Assembly: GCA_965263375.1 (NCBI GenBank)
Contig: OZ253669.1
Span: 2,914,001-2,978,000, forward strand
Length of the DNA: 64,000 bases
Reading direction: 5' to 3'
Source of the DNA: JAJFFW01 sp965263375
Lineage (GTDB): Bacteria; Pseudomonadota; Alphaproteobacteria; Caulobacterales; Parvularculaceae
In this document: positions 36,528 to 44,750 of the stretch, piece by piece
Layout of the letters: each line of letters opens with the position of its first letter
Numbering within the stretch: position 1 is the stretch's first letter
The notes under the pieces: generated by a model
What the model saw: the letters and a program-made list of their open reading frames with translations, nothing else
The model's database searches: none
What the model was told of the DNA's origin: nothing
Made by a program: the position numbers and the translations under genes

Positions 36528-36977
36528 TCAACTGTCAATGATTCGATTACCGTCCGCGACTTTTTGAGCACAATCGCGGCATTTGCCGCGCACTTCCAAT
36601 CGCGCAAGGTGCATCTCAAAACCAGCTTGTTCAATCACAGGCTCCATATTTTTGGCGATATCAACAATATCAATCTCTTGAACAACGGGGCACTGATCAC
36701 AAACCAAAAATGCTTGCACCGCATGGGGGCCGTCGTGATTACACGGCACAAAAGCGTTCAGCCCCTCTAATTTGTGAATGTAGCCTTTGTGCTCCAGGCC
36801 ATCTAAAGCGCGATACACCGTCATGGGCGCGCGTACACCTTGCTCCTTTAAAAGGTCCAAAATTTCATACGCCTTTAGTGGATGACGTGACGCGCTAAGC
36901 ATGCTCCAAACTAGTTGTTCATTTTTCGTCAATCGGACAGGCTGATGACGTGGTTCTCCCTCATCAAATGGCGACAT
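36528..36977 (-). CDS. zur: Fur family regulator, Zur-like
   Basis: A 149-residue winged-helix metalloregulator. PLKAYEILDLLKEQGVRAPMTVYRALDGLEHKGYIHKLEGLNAFVPCNH is closer to Zur than to Fur, Mur or Irr. Structural zinc is predicted at C93/C96 (CDQC) and C133/C136 (CRDC). Direct TGTTATATCA repeats 35-55 bp upstream resemble Zur half-sites, so autoregulation is likely. It lies just upstream of the glycine riboswitch on the same strand, and part of the gcv promoter probably falls inside its 3' end. Confidence 0.82.
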   Translation of the reverse strand: MSPFDEGEPRHQPVRLTKNEQLVWSMLSASRHPLKAYEILDLLKEQGVRAPMTVYRALDGLEHKGYIHKLEGLNAFVPCNHDGPHAVQAFLVCDQCPVVQEIDIVDIAKNMEPVIEQAGFEMHLARLEVRGKCRDCAQKVADGNRIIDS

Positions 36978-37402
36978 TTAGCTCTCCCTGTGACTCAAAT
37001 AGAAGTCTTTTTGTTATATCAGTGTTATATCAACGCAGATAGCATGCCATATAGAATTGTGGTGAAGTGTGGTAAAACAACCACGCGGGGAATTTTTTTC
37101 AATTAACTTCAAAATAGCCGCCTTAGCCGACTCTTAAAAAAAACGCTGCGCAAGCCTAAGCAAAGCGCACAAAGTACGCAATGATTGCAAATCCGCACTC
37201 CTAACGCCAGCGCAAAGAAGCGGAAATGTTCACTTAATCTTTAAGCAGATTTTTTATAGAAGGTTTTAAGCCGCCCAAATGCAATTTCATCGCCCCAAAA
37301 GCCACAACAGGTTAGACAAAGCAAAAAGACCAATAATAGATTGTGAGCGAACTATTCTGCTGAACTCTCAACACATTGCGTCGCCGCAACAAAGAGCAAC
37401 AC
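36978..37402. other. intergenic region without a recognised gene
   Basis: A 425-bp AT-rich space between the Zur-like gene and the oxidoreductase gene, both on the minus strand. The only clear signal is the pair of direct repeats at 37012-37032. Short open frames here have no ribosome sites and look like chance. Confidence 0.6.
37012..37032. promoter_or_regulatory. direct repeats, candidate Zur sites
   Basis: TGTTATATCA occurs twice, at 37012-37021 and 37023-37032, one helical turn apart. TGTTATA is the half-site of known alphaproteobacterial Zur operators, though those are usually inverted rather than direct. The position upstream of the Zur-like gene suits autoregulation. Confidence 0.5.
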
Positions 37403-38434
37403 TTACCGCCCGGGATTATGAAGGCGCGCATCTTCAATCATACACGCCCATTCCAATGCGCCCACCCCATCACTAGCGGACACCCCAACAGAACGGAGGC
37501 CAGCCGCCGCTCGCAAAAATCGTGCAACCCCATAACCTAATGGATCGGCCATCGCGGCTTCAGCCTCTTGTCCGCCTAAAGCTGGCGCTAGGACGGTCTT
37601 TGCGTCATTCGTCACTGTGCGGCCAAGAAAATCAAAGGCAACCGCGCCATCGACAGTCTTCAAAGTTATCGAGCGGGCGCGTTTTTGTGACCGTCGGCTT
37701 GCAACAAACGTTAATTTCCGCCCATCGCTAAAACCTAATTCAGCAGTGACACTGTGCTCGTCCCCTGCTGCCTCAACCTTGTCGGGGGCGCCAAATCCAA
37801 ATTGATGCGCTAGATCTAAGTCATGGATCATTAGGTCAAAAACAGCGGAGACATCTTCGCAGCGCCCCGTCCCCGAAGCAGGCCCGCAACGCATGAAAGC
37901 AACCTCGCACACTTGATCTTTCATCGAAAACAGCCCTTGCGCGTCGGCGACAAAACGCTCTTGATGGCCAATTTGCACGGCGACGCCGTGTTGCTGTGCG
38001 AGCGCTGCAATTTTACGCCCATCCTCAACATTTAAGGCGATCGGTTTTTCGATAAGACAATGCTTACCGGCTTTGATGGCCGCAACCGCCAAATCAGCAT
38101 GGGTTGACGCAGGCGACGAAATCGTCAGCACATCAATCGATTCTAAAAAAGCATCATAATCATCGTAAGCGTCAGCGTGATGCTTATCCGCCAAAATTTG
38201 TGCACGGCCTAAGTCAACATCATAGACCGCACCAAGATGAACTTCGACATCATCGCTGACATATGATGAGTATTTACTAGCATGATACCCGCCAAAGACC
38301 CCCGCCCCGGCAACGCCAGCTTTTAATGCAACGCCAGCTTTTAATGCAACGCCAGCTTTTAATGCAATGCCGGCTTTTAATGCAACGCCAGGCTTTGGGA
38401 CGACGCCCGCCCGAAATTTGTGCTTATCGTCCAC
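37403..38434 (-). CDS. Gfo/Idh/MocA family oxidoreductase with N-terminal repeats
   Basis: A 343-residue NAD(P)-dependent oxidoreductase. The Rossmann motif is AGVAGAGVFGGYHASKY (about 38-54), followed by VLTISSPASTHADLAVAAIKAGKHCLIEKPIALN, with the conserved EKP. Unusually, residues 16-39 are four tandem six-residue repeats (GVALKA) that run straight into the first beta strand, from an 18-bp DNA repeat. Family members normally begin only a few residues before the Rossmann motif. The start codon read here is GTG at 38434. It follows the DAHP synthase gene by 213 bp; the substrate is unknown. Confidence 0.8.
   Translation of the reverse strand: MDDKHKFRAGVVPKPGVALKAGIALKAGVALKAGVALKAGVAGAGVFGGYHASKYSSYVSDDVEVHLGAVYDVDLGRAQILADKHHADAYDDYDAFLESIDVLTISSPASTHADLAVAAIKAGKHCLIEKPIALNVEDGRKIAALAQQHGVAVQIGHQERFVADAQGLFSMKDQVCEVAFMRCGPASGTGRCEDVSAVFDLMIHDLDLAHQFGFGAPDKVEAAGDEHSVTAELGFSDGRKLTFVASRRSQKRARSITLKTVDGAVAFDFLGRTVTNDAKTVLAPALGGQEAEAAMADPLGYGVARFLRAAAGLRSVGVSASDGVGALEWACMIEDARLHNPGR
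38312..38391 (-). repeat. 18-bp tandem repeat inside the oxidoreductase gene
   Basis: Four copies of an 18-bp unit (plus strand AACGCCAGCTTTTAATGC, at 38312, 38330, 38348 and 38366; the fourth has two changes) and a partial fifth. The period is a multiple of three, so the frame is kept and copy number can vary without breaking the gene. Confidence 0.92.
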
Positions 38435-38489
38435 TCACACACCCATTATCAAACAAGAATAAGCTCCATTTGGAGATATAGGAGTGTTA

Positions 38490-38561
38490 GATCAACGCAA
38501 CATGACGGAAAGTCGCCCCGTTGATCAAAGTATATTTCGGGCTATTTCACATGCAGTGAAA
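38490..38561. promoter_or_regulatory. two dyads between aroG and the oxidoreductase gene
   Basis: GATCAACG at 38490-38497 pairs with CGTTGATC at 38519-38526, and TTTCAC at 38545-38550 pairs with GTGAAA at 38556-38561. They lie 56-127 bp upstream of the oxidoreductase start. No T run follows either, so operators are more likely than terminators. Confidence 0.4.
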
Positions 38562-38647
38562 TCTTCGCCCATCCTAAGATTAGGAGAAGTAACAAGGCCG
38601 ACGCTGCACGATACCCATTCACAAAGCCAGCCTAGACAAACGCCTCT

Positions 38648-40000
38648 TTAGCGGTCGCGCGCCGCCCGGAATTGATCCGCCAAGATGAAGGCAAGCTCTA
38701 ACGCCTGGCTTGCATTTAAACGCGGGTCACAGTGCGTATGATATCGCGAAGACAAATCCTCTTCTGAAATCTCTTGCGAACCGCCCAAGCACTCCGTCAC
38801 ATTTTGGCCAGTCATCTCAAAGTGAACACCGCCGGGATAAGCGCCTTCTGAGCGGCAAACATCAAAGAAAGAACGAACCTCTTTTAATATCGCATCGAAA
38901 TGGCGGGTTTTGTAACCAGAATCCGCCTTGGTAATGTTCCCATGCATCGGATCGCTGGACCAAACAACAATGCGCCCAGCCTCCTGAACTGCACGAACCA
39001 ACGGCGGCAGGCCGTCGCCAACATTGTCCGCGCCAAAGCGAGCAATCAAAACAATCCGCCCCGCCTCATTTTCCGGATTTAAGATATCCAAAAGCTGGAG
39101 CAACTCGTCCGGCTTCAGACTAGGGCCACACTTAATCCCAATCGGATTTTTAACGCCGCGACAGAATTCAACATGGGCGCCGTCAGGCTGGCGTGTCCGG
39201 TCGCCGATCCACAGCATGTGTGCGGATGTATCATACCAATCGCCAGAGGTTGAATCGATACGAGCCATCGCCTGTTCATAGCCAAGCAACAACGCCTCGT
39301 GGCTTGTGTAGAAATTCACCTCACGGATCGCACGCACTTCACGTCCCGTTACACCGCAAGCTTCCATGAACTTGATGGCTTCTGAAATCTTATCCGCCAT
39401 CTCACGATAGGCGCCCTCTTGCGGGTTGTTTGAAACAAACTCCAAATTCCATTGATGCACGTTGTTAAGGTCGGCATAACCGCCGCTGGCAAACGCACGG
39501 ATCAAATTGAGCGTGGAGGCTGCTTGGCCATAAGCCTGCAAAAGGCGCGCAGGGTCAGGGCGGCGCGCCTCTTCGGTAAAGGCCATGCCGTTGATGATAT
39601 CGCCGCGATAGCTTGGCAACTCAACGCCATCGATGGTCTCAACAGGGGAAGAACGCGGCTTTGCAAATTGTCCGGCGATACGGCCGACTTTTACAACCGG
39701 CATTGCCGCGCCAAAGGTCAGCGCAACCGCCATCTGCAAAAGCACCCGAAACGTGTCGCGAATATTATCAGGGTGAAATTCTTTGAAACTCTCCGCGCAA
39801 TCGCCGCCTTGCAGCAAAAAAGCCTCGCCATGAGCGACTTTTGCCAAGGAACTCTTTAAACGACGCACCTCACCAGCAAATACAAGCGGCGGGTAGTCTG
39901 CAAGCTCCGCCTCTACGGCGCCCAATGCATCCAAATCAGGGTAATCCTGAGGAATATGAAGAGCTTTCTTTTCACGCCAGCTTTGCGGTTTCCATTCCAT
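38648..40000 (-). CDS. aroG: class II 3-deoxy-7-phosphoheptulonate synthase
   Basis: First enzyme of the shikimate pathway (PEP plus erythrose 4-phosphate), class II type as in plants and many alphaproteobacteria. The 450-residue product starts MEWKPQSWREKKALHIPQDYPD and carries GEAFLLQGGDCAESF, VKVGRIAGQFAKPRS, IRAFASGGYADL and WSSDPMHGNI. ATG at 40000 has GGAG eight bases before it; a TTG at 40012 is less likely. The symbol for class II enzymes varies between genomes. Confidence 0.92.
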   Translation of the reverse strand: MEWKPQSWREKKALHIPQDYPDLDALGAVEAELADYPPLVFAGEVRRLKSSLAKVAHGEAFLLQGGDCAESFKEFHPDNIRDTFRVLLQMAVALTFGAAMPVVKVGRIAGQFAKPRSSPVETIDGVELPSYRGDIINGMAFTEEARRPDPARLLQAYGQAASTLNLIRAFASGGYADLNNVHQWNLEFVSNNPQEGAYREMADKISEAIKFMEACGVTGREVRAIREVNFYTSHEALLLGYEQAMARIDSTSGDWYDTSAHMLWIGDRTRQPDGAHVEFCRGVKNPIGIKCGPSLKPDELLQLLDILNPENEAGRIVLIARFGADNVGDGLPPLVRAVQEAGRIVVWSSDPMHGNITKADSGYKTRHFDAILKEVRSFFDVCRSEGAYPGGVHFEMTGQNVTECLGGSQEISEEDLSSRYHTHCDPRLNASQALELAFILADQFRAARDR

Positions 40001-40191
40001 AACCCACTCCAATAACCGCGCCTATGAAATCGAGCCCATTATGACAACGGCAAGTAAAAAAGTCCCAACGCACCCGCTTATTAATGCGCTGGCGCGACAT
40101 GCCTCCCAAGCAATATGTTGGGGAAAGGTTTCCTAGTCGACAATACACGCCCGTTGCAAGCCTATCGGGTCGTAAATGGCGCCAGGAATAC

Positions 40192-40222
40192 AAAAAAACG
40201 CCCATGCAAGTACAAGGGCGTT
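40192..40222 (-). terminator. Rho-independent terminator after the small secreted protein gene
   Basis: On the minus strand, AACGCCC and GGGCGTT (40216-40222 and 40197-40203 of the plus strand) form a 7-bp stem with a 12-base loop, followed by a run of seven T. It ends the transcript of the secreted protein gene, about 60 bp past its stop. Confidence 0.75.
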
Positions 40223-40282
40223 AAAAATAAGAGCTTCATGCTCACCTAGAAGGCTTTACCAAATGGAATTTTGTCAAACCAG

Positions 40283-40594
40283 CTAGGAATTAAGGGAGTA
40301 TTCGACCACTTCGCCTTTTTTGATTTTGCAAGTCGCGCTTAGTTTGCTCGCGCCATCTGCAACCGGCAGCAACAAAATCGTCAATTGCTTAAGACGACCG
40401 CCACGCTCTCCTTTAAATCGAGCACGATAATCCGCCGCTTTAATCTTTCCCCCAGCATCAAGCGCTGAAACGCATGCATTGATCCGATCATCAACGCTTT
40501 CAGCAGCACTAGCGGTTGGCGTTAACGCAACCATGCTTGTTCCTAACAAAATAGCGGCTGCCGACAAAGACAACCCATTCTTACGTAAGCTCAT
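40283..40594 (-). CDS. small secreted protein of unknown function
   Basis: A 103-residue exported protein. The signal peptide MSLRKNGLSLSAAAILLGTSMVALTPTASAAE has an AxA cleavage site near residue 31. The mature part has two cysteines (INACVSAL, SATCKIK) that could form a disulfide, and a predicted beta-rich C-terminus. I recognise no family. ATG at 40594 has GGAG at good spacing. The long AT-rich leader contains an 8-bp dyad (40612-40633), and the gene is divergent from the HxlR regulator, so it may be a target of it. Confidence 0.7.
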   Translation of the reverse strand: MSLRKNGLSLSAAAILLGTSMVALTPTASAAESVDDRINACVSALDAGGKIKAADYRARFKGERGGRLKQLTILLLPVADGASKLSATCKIKKGEVVEYSLNS

Positions 40595-40611
40595 GTCCCA
40601 TCTCTCCATAC

Positions 40612-40699
40612 TTCAAAATTTGTAGATTTTGAAATTTAATATGTTATTTATTACTATATATTTTTAAAGTGTCAATGGTATTTTTATGAAATTGACACT
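40612..40699. promoter_or_regulatory. divergent promoter with two perfect dyads
   Basis: Between the secreted protein gene and the HxlR regulator gene. AGTGTCAAT (40668-40676) and ATTGACACT (40691-40699) are perfect 9-base arms. Each contains a TTGACA -35 box, one per strand; on the minus strand TAATAA follows at 16 bp. TTCAAAAT (40612-40619) and ATTTTGAA (40626-40633) form a second dyad in the minus-strand leader. A shared operator for both genes is the simplest reading. Confidence 0.6.
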
Positions 40700-40772
40700 A
40701 TGCTAAACTGTCCACAGACCTCCGGCGCCTTGCCAAGATGTCCAAGAACAAGAAGAATTGGAGGCTTCGTTT

Positions 40773-41486
40773 ATGGCTCGTATTTATAACCAGGCATGCC
40801 CCCTTGCTGGTTCTCTCGATATTTTAGGAGAGCGCTGGACATTATTGCTTTGTCGCGAGCTTATGCTTGGCCCCCAGCGCTTTGGCGACTTGCAGACAGG
40901 ATTACCGGGCATTGGCGCCAACCTGCTGACAAAGCGACTGCGCGAATTGGAAGAAGGCGGCATCATCGAAGGCCCGGACGGTGAACGGGGCTCTTCATAT
41001 CGTTTAACCCGCACTGGTGAAGCTATTCGCCCAGTTGTCAGAGACATAATGCGTTGGGGGATTAGGTATTTTTACCGTGATGAAGCCCCGGCCCACATGA
41101 AAGCATGCATAAAGACGAACAACCTAGCCCCCGATTCAACTGCTTTGCTTATAGAAATTTATGCAAACCTAAACCCATCAAAGCCGTCCAATTACACAGC
41201 ACGTCTTGAGATTGAAGGTAATCTTTATACTGTTTACCATATGAACTGCGAAACCATAATCAAACGCAACACCGACGCGCCAACCATTGCATCTGTCTCA
41301 ATAAATGTTGCATCGCTTTTGATGGCGATGCGCCATGAAATCGATAGAAGCGAAGCCGAAAATAGAGCCAAATTTTCAGGCGACAAAGAAGCGCTTGATC
41401 ATCTTTTCGCCGCGATCTGTCGGGAATGGGATCCAATGGACAACAGTAAAGATACAAAAACGGCGCCATCTACCAGCGCCGCTTAA
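40773..41486 (+). CDS. HxlR family winged-helix regulator
   Basis: A 237-residue regulator. The N-terminal HxlR domain is clear: NQACPLAGSLDILGERWTLLLCRELMLGPQRFGDLQTGLPGIGANLLTKRLRELEEGGII, with a single early cysteine (C9) that in some members senses oxidants or electrophiles. The remaining 130 residues form an extra domain of unknown ligand. ATG at 40773 has GGAGG eight bases upstream. It faces the secreted protein gene across a dyad-rich promoter. Confidence 0.85.
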   Translation: MARIYNQACPLAGSLDILGERWTLLLCRELMLGPQRFGDLQTGLPGIGANLLTKRLRELEEGGIIEGPDGERGSSYRLTRTGEAIRPVVRDIMRWGIRYFYRDEAPAHMKACIKTNNLAPDSTALLIEIYANLNPSKPSNYTARLEIEGNLYTVYHMNCETIIKRNTDAPTIASVSINVASLLMAMRHEIDRSEAENRAKFSGDKEALDHLFAAICREWDPMDNSKDTKTAPSTSAA

Positions 41487-41526
41487 GTAATAAAATCTAT
41501 TCTAACTCAATCTGAGCTAAAAAAAA

Positions 41527-42252
41527 TTAAGAAAGACCTGGCAACGCAGCAGCGCGCTCAGTATCAAGATATTTTGCGCTCGTTGGCGTGACAGTCCCCT
41601 CTTTAAGGTCAAGCAAAAGCGGGTTGCCGGTTGGGATTTCAACTGAAACGATATCTTCATCTGAAACATCAAAAAGCAACTTAACGATCGCGCGCAGCGA
41701 GTTGCCGTGTGCGGCGATAATTAAACTTTCACCAGCCTTTAGACGCGGTGCAATTTCAGCTTCCCACATTGGCGTCACCCGGTCCAAAGTCGTTTTTAGT
41801 GACTCCGTATTCGGAATAACTTTAGGGTCTAAGCCTGCATAGCGCAAATCACGCGCTGGGTTATGCTCGCTATCGTCAGCCATTTCAGGCGGCGGAATAT
41901 CATAGCTGCGCCGCCAGATTTTCACCTGATCTGGGCCATGCTTGTCAGCTGTCTCTTGCTTATTCAGACCAGTCAGCCCGCCATAGTGGCGCTCGTTAAG
42001 ACGCCAATCTTTTGTAACAGGCAGCCAGACACGATCTAACTCTTCTAGAGACAAAAAGAGTGTCTTAATCGCTCGCTTTAGCACAGAGGTATAAGCGGCA
42101 GAAAACTCAACGCCCGTTTCACGCAAAAGAGCGCCCGCCTTGCGCGCCTCGCTTACGCCTTGGTCGGTTAGGTTTACATCTACCCACCCAGTAAACCGAT
42201 TAGCCAAATTCCATTCACTTTGACCATGCCGGATTAATGCTAAACGCGCCAT
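41527..42252 (-). CDS. gpmA: 2,3-bisphosphoglycerate-dependent phosphoglycerate mutase
   Basis: Glycolytic enzyme interconverting 3- and 2-phosphoglycerate. The 241-residue product has the phospho-histidine motif RHGQSEWN (H9), RLNERHYGGLTGLNK and IAAHGNSLRAIVK with the second catalytic His. ATG at 42252 follows GGAGGGCGTC. It is convergent with the HxlR regulator gene. Confidence 0.93.
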   Translation of the reverse strand: MARLALIRHGQSEWNLANRFTGWVDVNLTDQGVSEARKAGALLRETGVEFSAAYTSVLKRAIKTLFLSLEELDRVWLPVTKDWRLNERHYGGLTGLNKQETADKHGPDQVKIWRRSYDIPPPEMADDSEHNPARDLRYAGLDPKVIPNTESLKTTLDRVTPMWEAEIAPRLKAGESLIIAAHGNSLRAIVKLLFDVSDEDIVSVEIPTGNPLLLDLKEGTVTPTSAKYLDTERAAALPGLS

Positions 42253-42402
42253 GACGCCCTCCACGCTTGAGATTCTATTAAAAATGGTTCTTTACTCTTG
42301 AACAAGCATCTGCGCCAGCGCTACAGCCTGCGGCAGGGGCCCGCAGCCCCATAAAAGCGTTAACCATATGCAAGATTACGAATACAGTTTGGATAAATAT
42401 TC

Positions 42403-43272
42403 ATGCCTGCTCATACCGCCCCCGCCAACTATGTAATCCTACTTTTACAATGCCCTGACCAGCATGGGATTGTCGCGGCTGTGTCTAGCCTCCTTTCTAC
42501 TTTTGGATGCAATATTGTACAAAGCGCTCAATATGCCGATGAAACAGCAGATCGATTTTTTATGCGCGTGCGCTTTAGCCTTCCCACAGGCGCCGATCAA
42601 TCTGCGATCGAGACCGCCTTTGCCCCTTTGGGAGCAAAGTTTCAAATGGATTGGCGGATATTTGCGGCCAACGCTCCCGTTCGAACGGCAATCTTAGTCT
42701 CAAAGCCAGACCATTGCCTGCTCGATTTAATGCAACGCGTCGATCGTAAAGAACTTTGCTTGGATGTCGCTTTTATCGGCTCTAACCATGAAGCGCCCAA
42801 ACGTATAGCCGATCATCACGGGGTTCCGTTTCATTATTTACCGGTGACGAAAGAAACAAAAGCGGATCAAGAACGCCAACTGCTAGAACTTTGCGCCCAT
42901 GAAGATGTAGAGCTAGTGATCCTCGCGCGCTATATGCAGGTTTTAACGAACGAGGCATGCGAAAAATTAGCCGGGCGCGCCATCAACATTCACCACTCAT
43001 TTTTACCGAGCTTTAAAGGCGCAAAACCCTATCACCAAGCCCATCAGCGCGGCGTTAAACTTATTGGCGCAACTGCCCATTTTGTAACGAGCGACCTTGA
43101 TGAAGGCCCCATTATCGAACAGGAATCAGCTCGTGTCGATCATGCGATGACGCCTGATGATTTAATCCGTATCGGCCGGGATGTAGAGCGGCGCACCCTT
43201 GCACAAGCCGTAAGGTGGTATACGGAACGCCGAATTTTACTGAACGGTCAAAAGACGGTCATTCTTCGCTAG
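42403..43272 (+). CDS. purU: formyltetrahydrofolate deformylase
   Basis: Hydrolyses 10-formyl-THF to formate and THF, balancing the one-carbon pool. The 289 residues hold an N-terminal ACT domain (LLLQCPDQHGIVAAVSSLLSTFGCNIV) and a C-terminal formyltransferase domain with NIHHSFLPSFKGAKPYHQAHQRGVKLIGATAHFVTSDLDEGPII, containing the catalytic Asn, His and Asp. Its stop is 13 bp from the 3' end of the convergent RNase P RNA gene. Confidence 0.92.
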   Translation: MPAHTAPANYVILLLQCPDQHGIVAAVSSLLSTFGCNIVQSAQYADETADRFFMRVRFSLPTGADQSAIETAFAPLGAKFQMDWRIFAANAPVRTAILVSKPDHCLLDLMQRVDRKELCLDVAFIGSNHEAPKRIADHHGVPFHYLPVTKETKADQERQLLELCAHEDVELVILARYMQVLTNEACEKLAGRAINIHHSFLPSFKGAKPYHQAHQRGVKLIGATAHFVTSDLDEGPIIEQESARVDHAMTPDDLIRIGRDVERRTLAQAVRWYTERRILLNGQKTVILR

Positions 43273-43285
43273 CCCTTTTAAAATA

Positions 43286-43682
43286 CGCCAGACGGTCTAT
43301 AAGCCGGGTTCTGTACCGCTTAGAAATAATCCTTGCAGTGACGACCATTCATCTAGAACGACGCTTGCACGCCGCTTCAAGCAACCAACCCGGATAGCAG
43401 GCGAGAAGACGCGCCCTCCCCATCACAAAGATGAGAATATGCCATCCCTATTCGGTTTTGCTCCTGGCGGGGCTTGCCCAGCCCACCCCATTACTGGGAT
43501 GGCGGTGCGCTCTTACCGCACCTTTTCACCCTTACCCGTCAATGACAGGCGGTATCGTCTCTGTGGCGCTTTCCCTCACCCATTAAAATGAGCGGCCGGG
43601 CGTTACCCGGCGCCATGCCTTCTTGGAGCCCGGACTTTCCTCGCGCGCATCAAAGCGCCCGCGGCCGTCCAACCGTCTGGCG
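43286..43682 (-). ncRNA. rnpB: RNase P RNA (type A)
   Basis: The catalytic RNA of RNase P, about 397 nt. The closing P1 helix is a perfect 10-base match: CGCCAGACGG at 43286-43295 and CCGTCTGGCG at 43673-43682. The conserved GAAAGTCCGGGCTCCA core is at 43624-43639 (minus strand), and the 3' CR region ending GAACCCGGCTTATAGACC is at 43293-43312. It lies between purU and a LysR-type gene. Confidence 0.95.
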
Positions 43683-43689
43683 TTCTAAT

Positions 43690-43718
43690 CCTTTGGGGAT
43701 GCGACACCGCAAAGTCAA
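43690..43718 (-). promoter_or_regulatory. probable rnpB promoter
   Basis: On the minus strand TTGACT (43713-43718) sits about 18 bases before an AAGGAT/TAGAAC stretch that ends next to the rnpB 5' end. The -35 box is good and the -10 is weak, as is common in alphaproteobacteria. Confidence 0.4.
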
Positions 43719-43729
43719 CAGGGTTGTTA

Positions 43730-44626
43730 TCACACCAGCGCCCCCTCAAAACGGCGAATGACGGCGTCGGAAAAGGCGCGTGCGCGGGCGCTAATGCGGC
43801 GTGTCGGGGGGTAGACGATATAAAGGTTCAAATCAGACCAGACATAGTCCTCCAACACGGCCTCCAGCCGGCCCTCACGCAAAAATGGCGCTAGAATAAA
43901 ACTTGGCAAAACCACAAAACCGCATCCGTCCGCCGCTGTCGCGGCAATAAACTCCCCATTGCCAGCTAACATACGTACGGGCGGACGAATAAGGCCTTTT
44001 TTTCCGCCTTCCCCCCAATAGGTGATTGAATCTGGTCTTTTCAAATAAAGATATTGAAGACAAGGAAGCGGCTCTAAGTCTTGCGGGGTTTTCGGTTTTC
44101 CGTGGGCCTGCCAAAAAGTCGGCGCTGCGGCAACGGTCAATCCAATTGGCCCAACTTTTCGTGCAATAAGCGTTGAATCCGTTAGCACGCCTATTCGCAC
44201 CGCAAGGTCGAACCGCTCTTCCACCAGATCAACTTGGCGATCGGAAAAATCGACCTCAACGTCCAAATCCTGATTTTCCTGAATAAAGCGAGACACGACA
44301 GGCTGAAGATGCGTAACGCCAAATGACAAAGGCGCGGCCACTCTTAACTTCCCCGTAAGTGAGGTTTGCCCCGCGCGAACAACCGCCTCAGCCTCGGCGA
44401 GATCATCTAAGATCGCCTCGGCTCTCTTTAAAAACCGCACGCCCACCTCTGTCAGGCTTAAACGCCTTGTTGTTCGGTTGATCAGTTGCCCGCCTAGGCG
44501 AGCCTCCAGCGCAGACAAGCGGCGGCTAACGATAGACTTAGCCGTCCGCATTTGCGCCGCCGCCCGGCTTATTGACCCAGCTCGTGCGATGGCGACAAAA
44601 GTCTCTAATTCATCCAATTGGCTCAT
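43730..44626 (-). CDS. LysR family transcriptional regulator
   Basis: A 298-residue regulator. The N-terminal HTH (LDELETFVAIARAGSISRAAAQMRTAKSIVSRRLSALEARLGGQLINRTTRRLSLTEVG) is of the AaeR/DsdC-like group often paired with quinone or electrophile detoxification genes. The effector domain fills the rest. It is divergent from an azoreductase-pirin pair, its likely target. A perfect 9-bp dyad covers the start codon and the ribosome site, implying tight autoregulation. Confidence 0.9.
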   Translation of the reverse strand: MSQLDELETFVAIARAGSISRAAAQMRTAKSIVSRRLSALEARLGGQLINRTTRRLSLTEVGVRFLKRAEAILDDLAEAEAVVRAGQTSLTGKLRVAAPLSFGVTHLQPVVSRFIQENQDLDVEVDFSDRQVDLVEERFDLAVRIGVLTDSTLIARKVGPIGLTVAAAPTFWQAHGKPKTPQDLEPLPCLQYLYLKRPDSITYWGEGGKKGLIRPPVRMLAGNGEFIAATAADGCGFVVLPSFILAPFLREGRLEAVLEDYVWSDLNLYIVYPPTRRISARARAFSDAVIRRFEGALV

Positions 44627-44647
44627 TGTTCCAATATATGGAACAAT
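44625..44647. promoter_or_regulatory. perfect inverted repeat over the lysR start
   Basis: ATTGTTCCA (44625-44633) and TGGAACAAT (44639-44647) are perfect 9-base arms around ATATA. The TTCC-N7-GGAA core has the T-N11-A form of a LysR box. The minus-strand ATG of lysR (44624-44626) overlaps the end of the repeat, so the mRNA hairpin would also cover its ribosome-binding site. Confidence 0.75.
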
Positions 44648-44750
44648 TATTTGAAAAACTAGCCACTACCGGAATTATCAGCAGCAGCTACATTCCCCTC
44701 ATCAAGTCGGCGGCGCCTTAGTCGCCAAATGAAATAGAGGAATTAACGCC

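Noticed and set aside
41487..41526. Terminator between the HxlR regulator gene and gpmA.
   Set aside because: The stem (CTCA-ATC-TGAG) is only four base pairs and A-rich on the plus strand; too weak to call.
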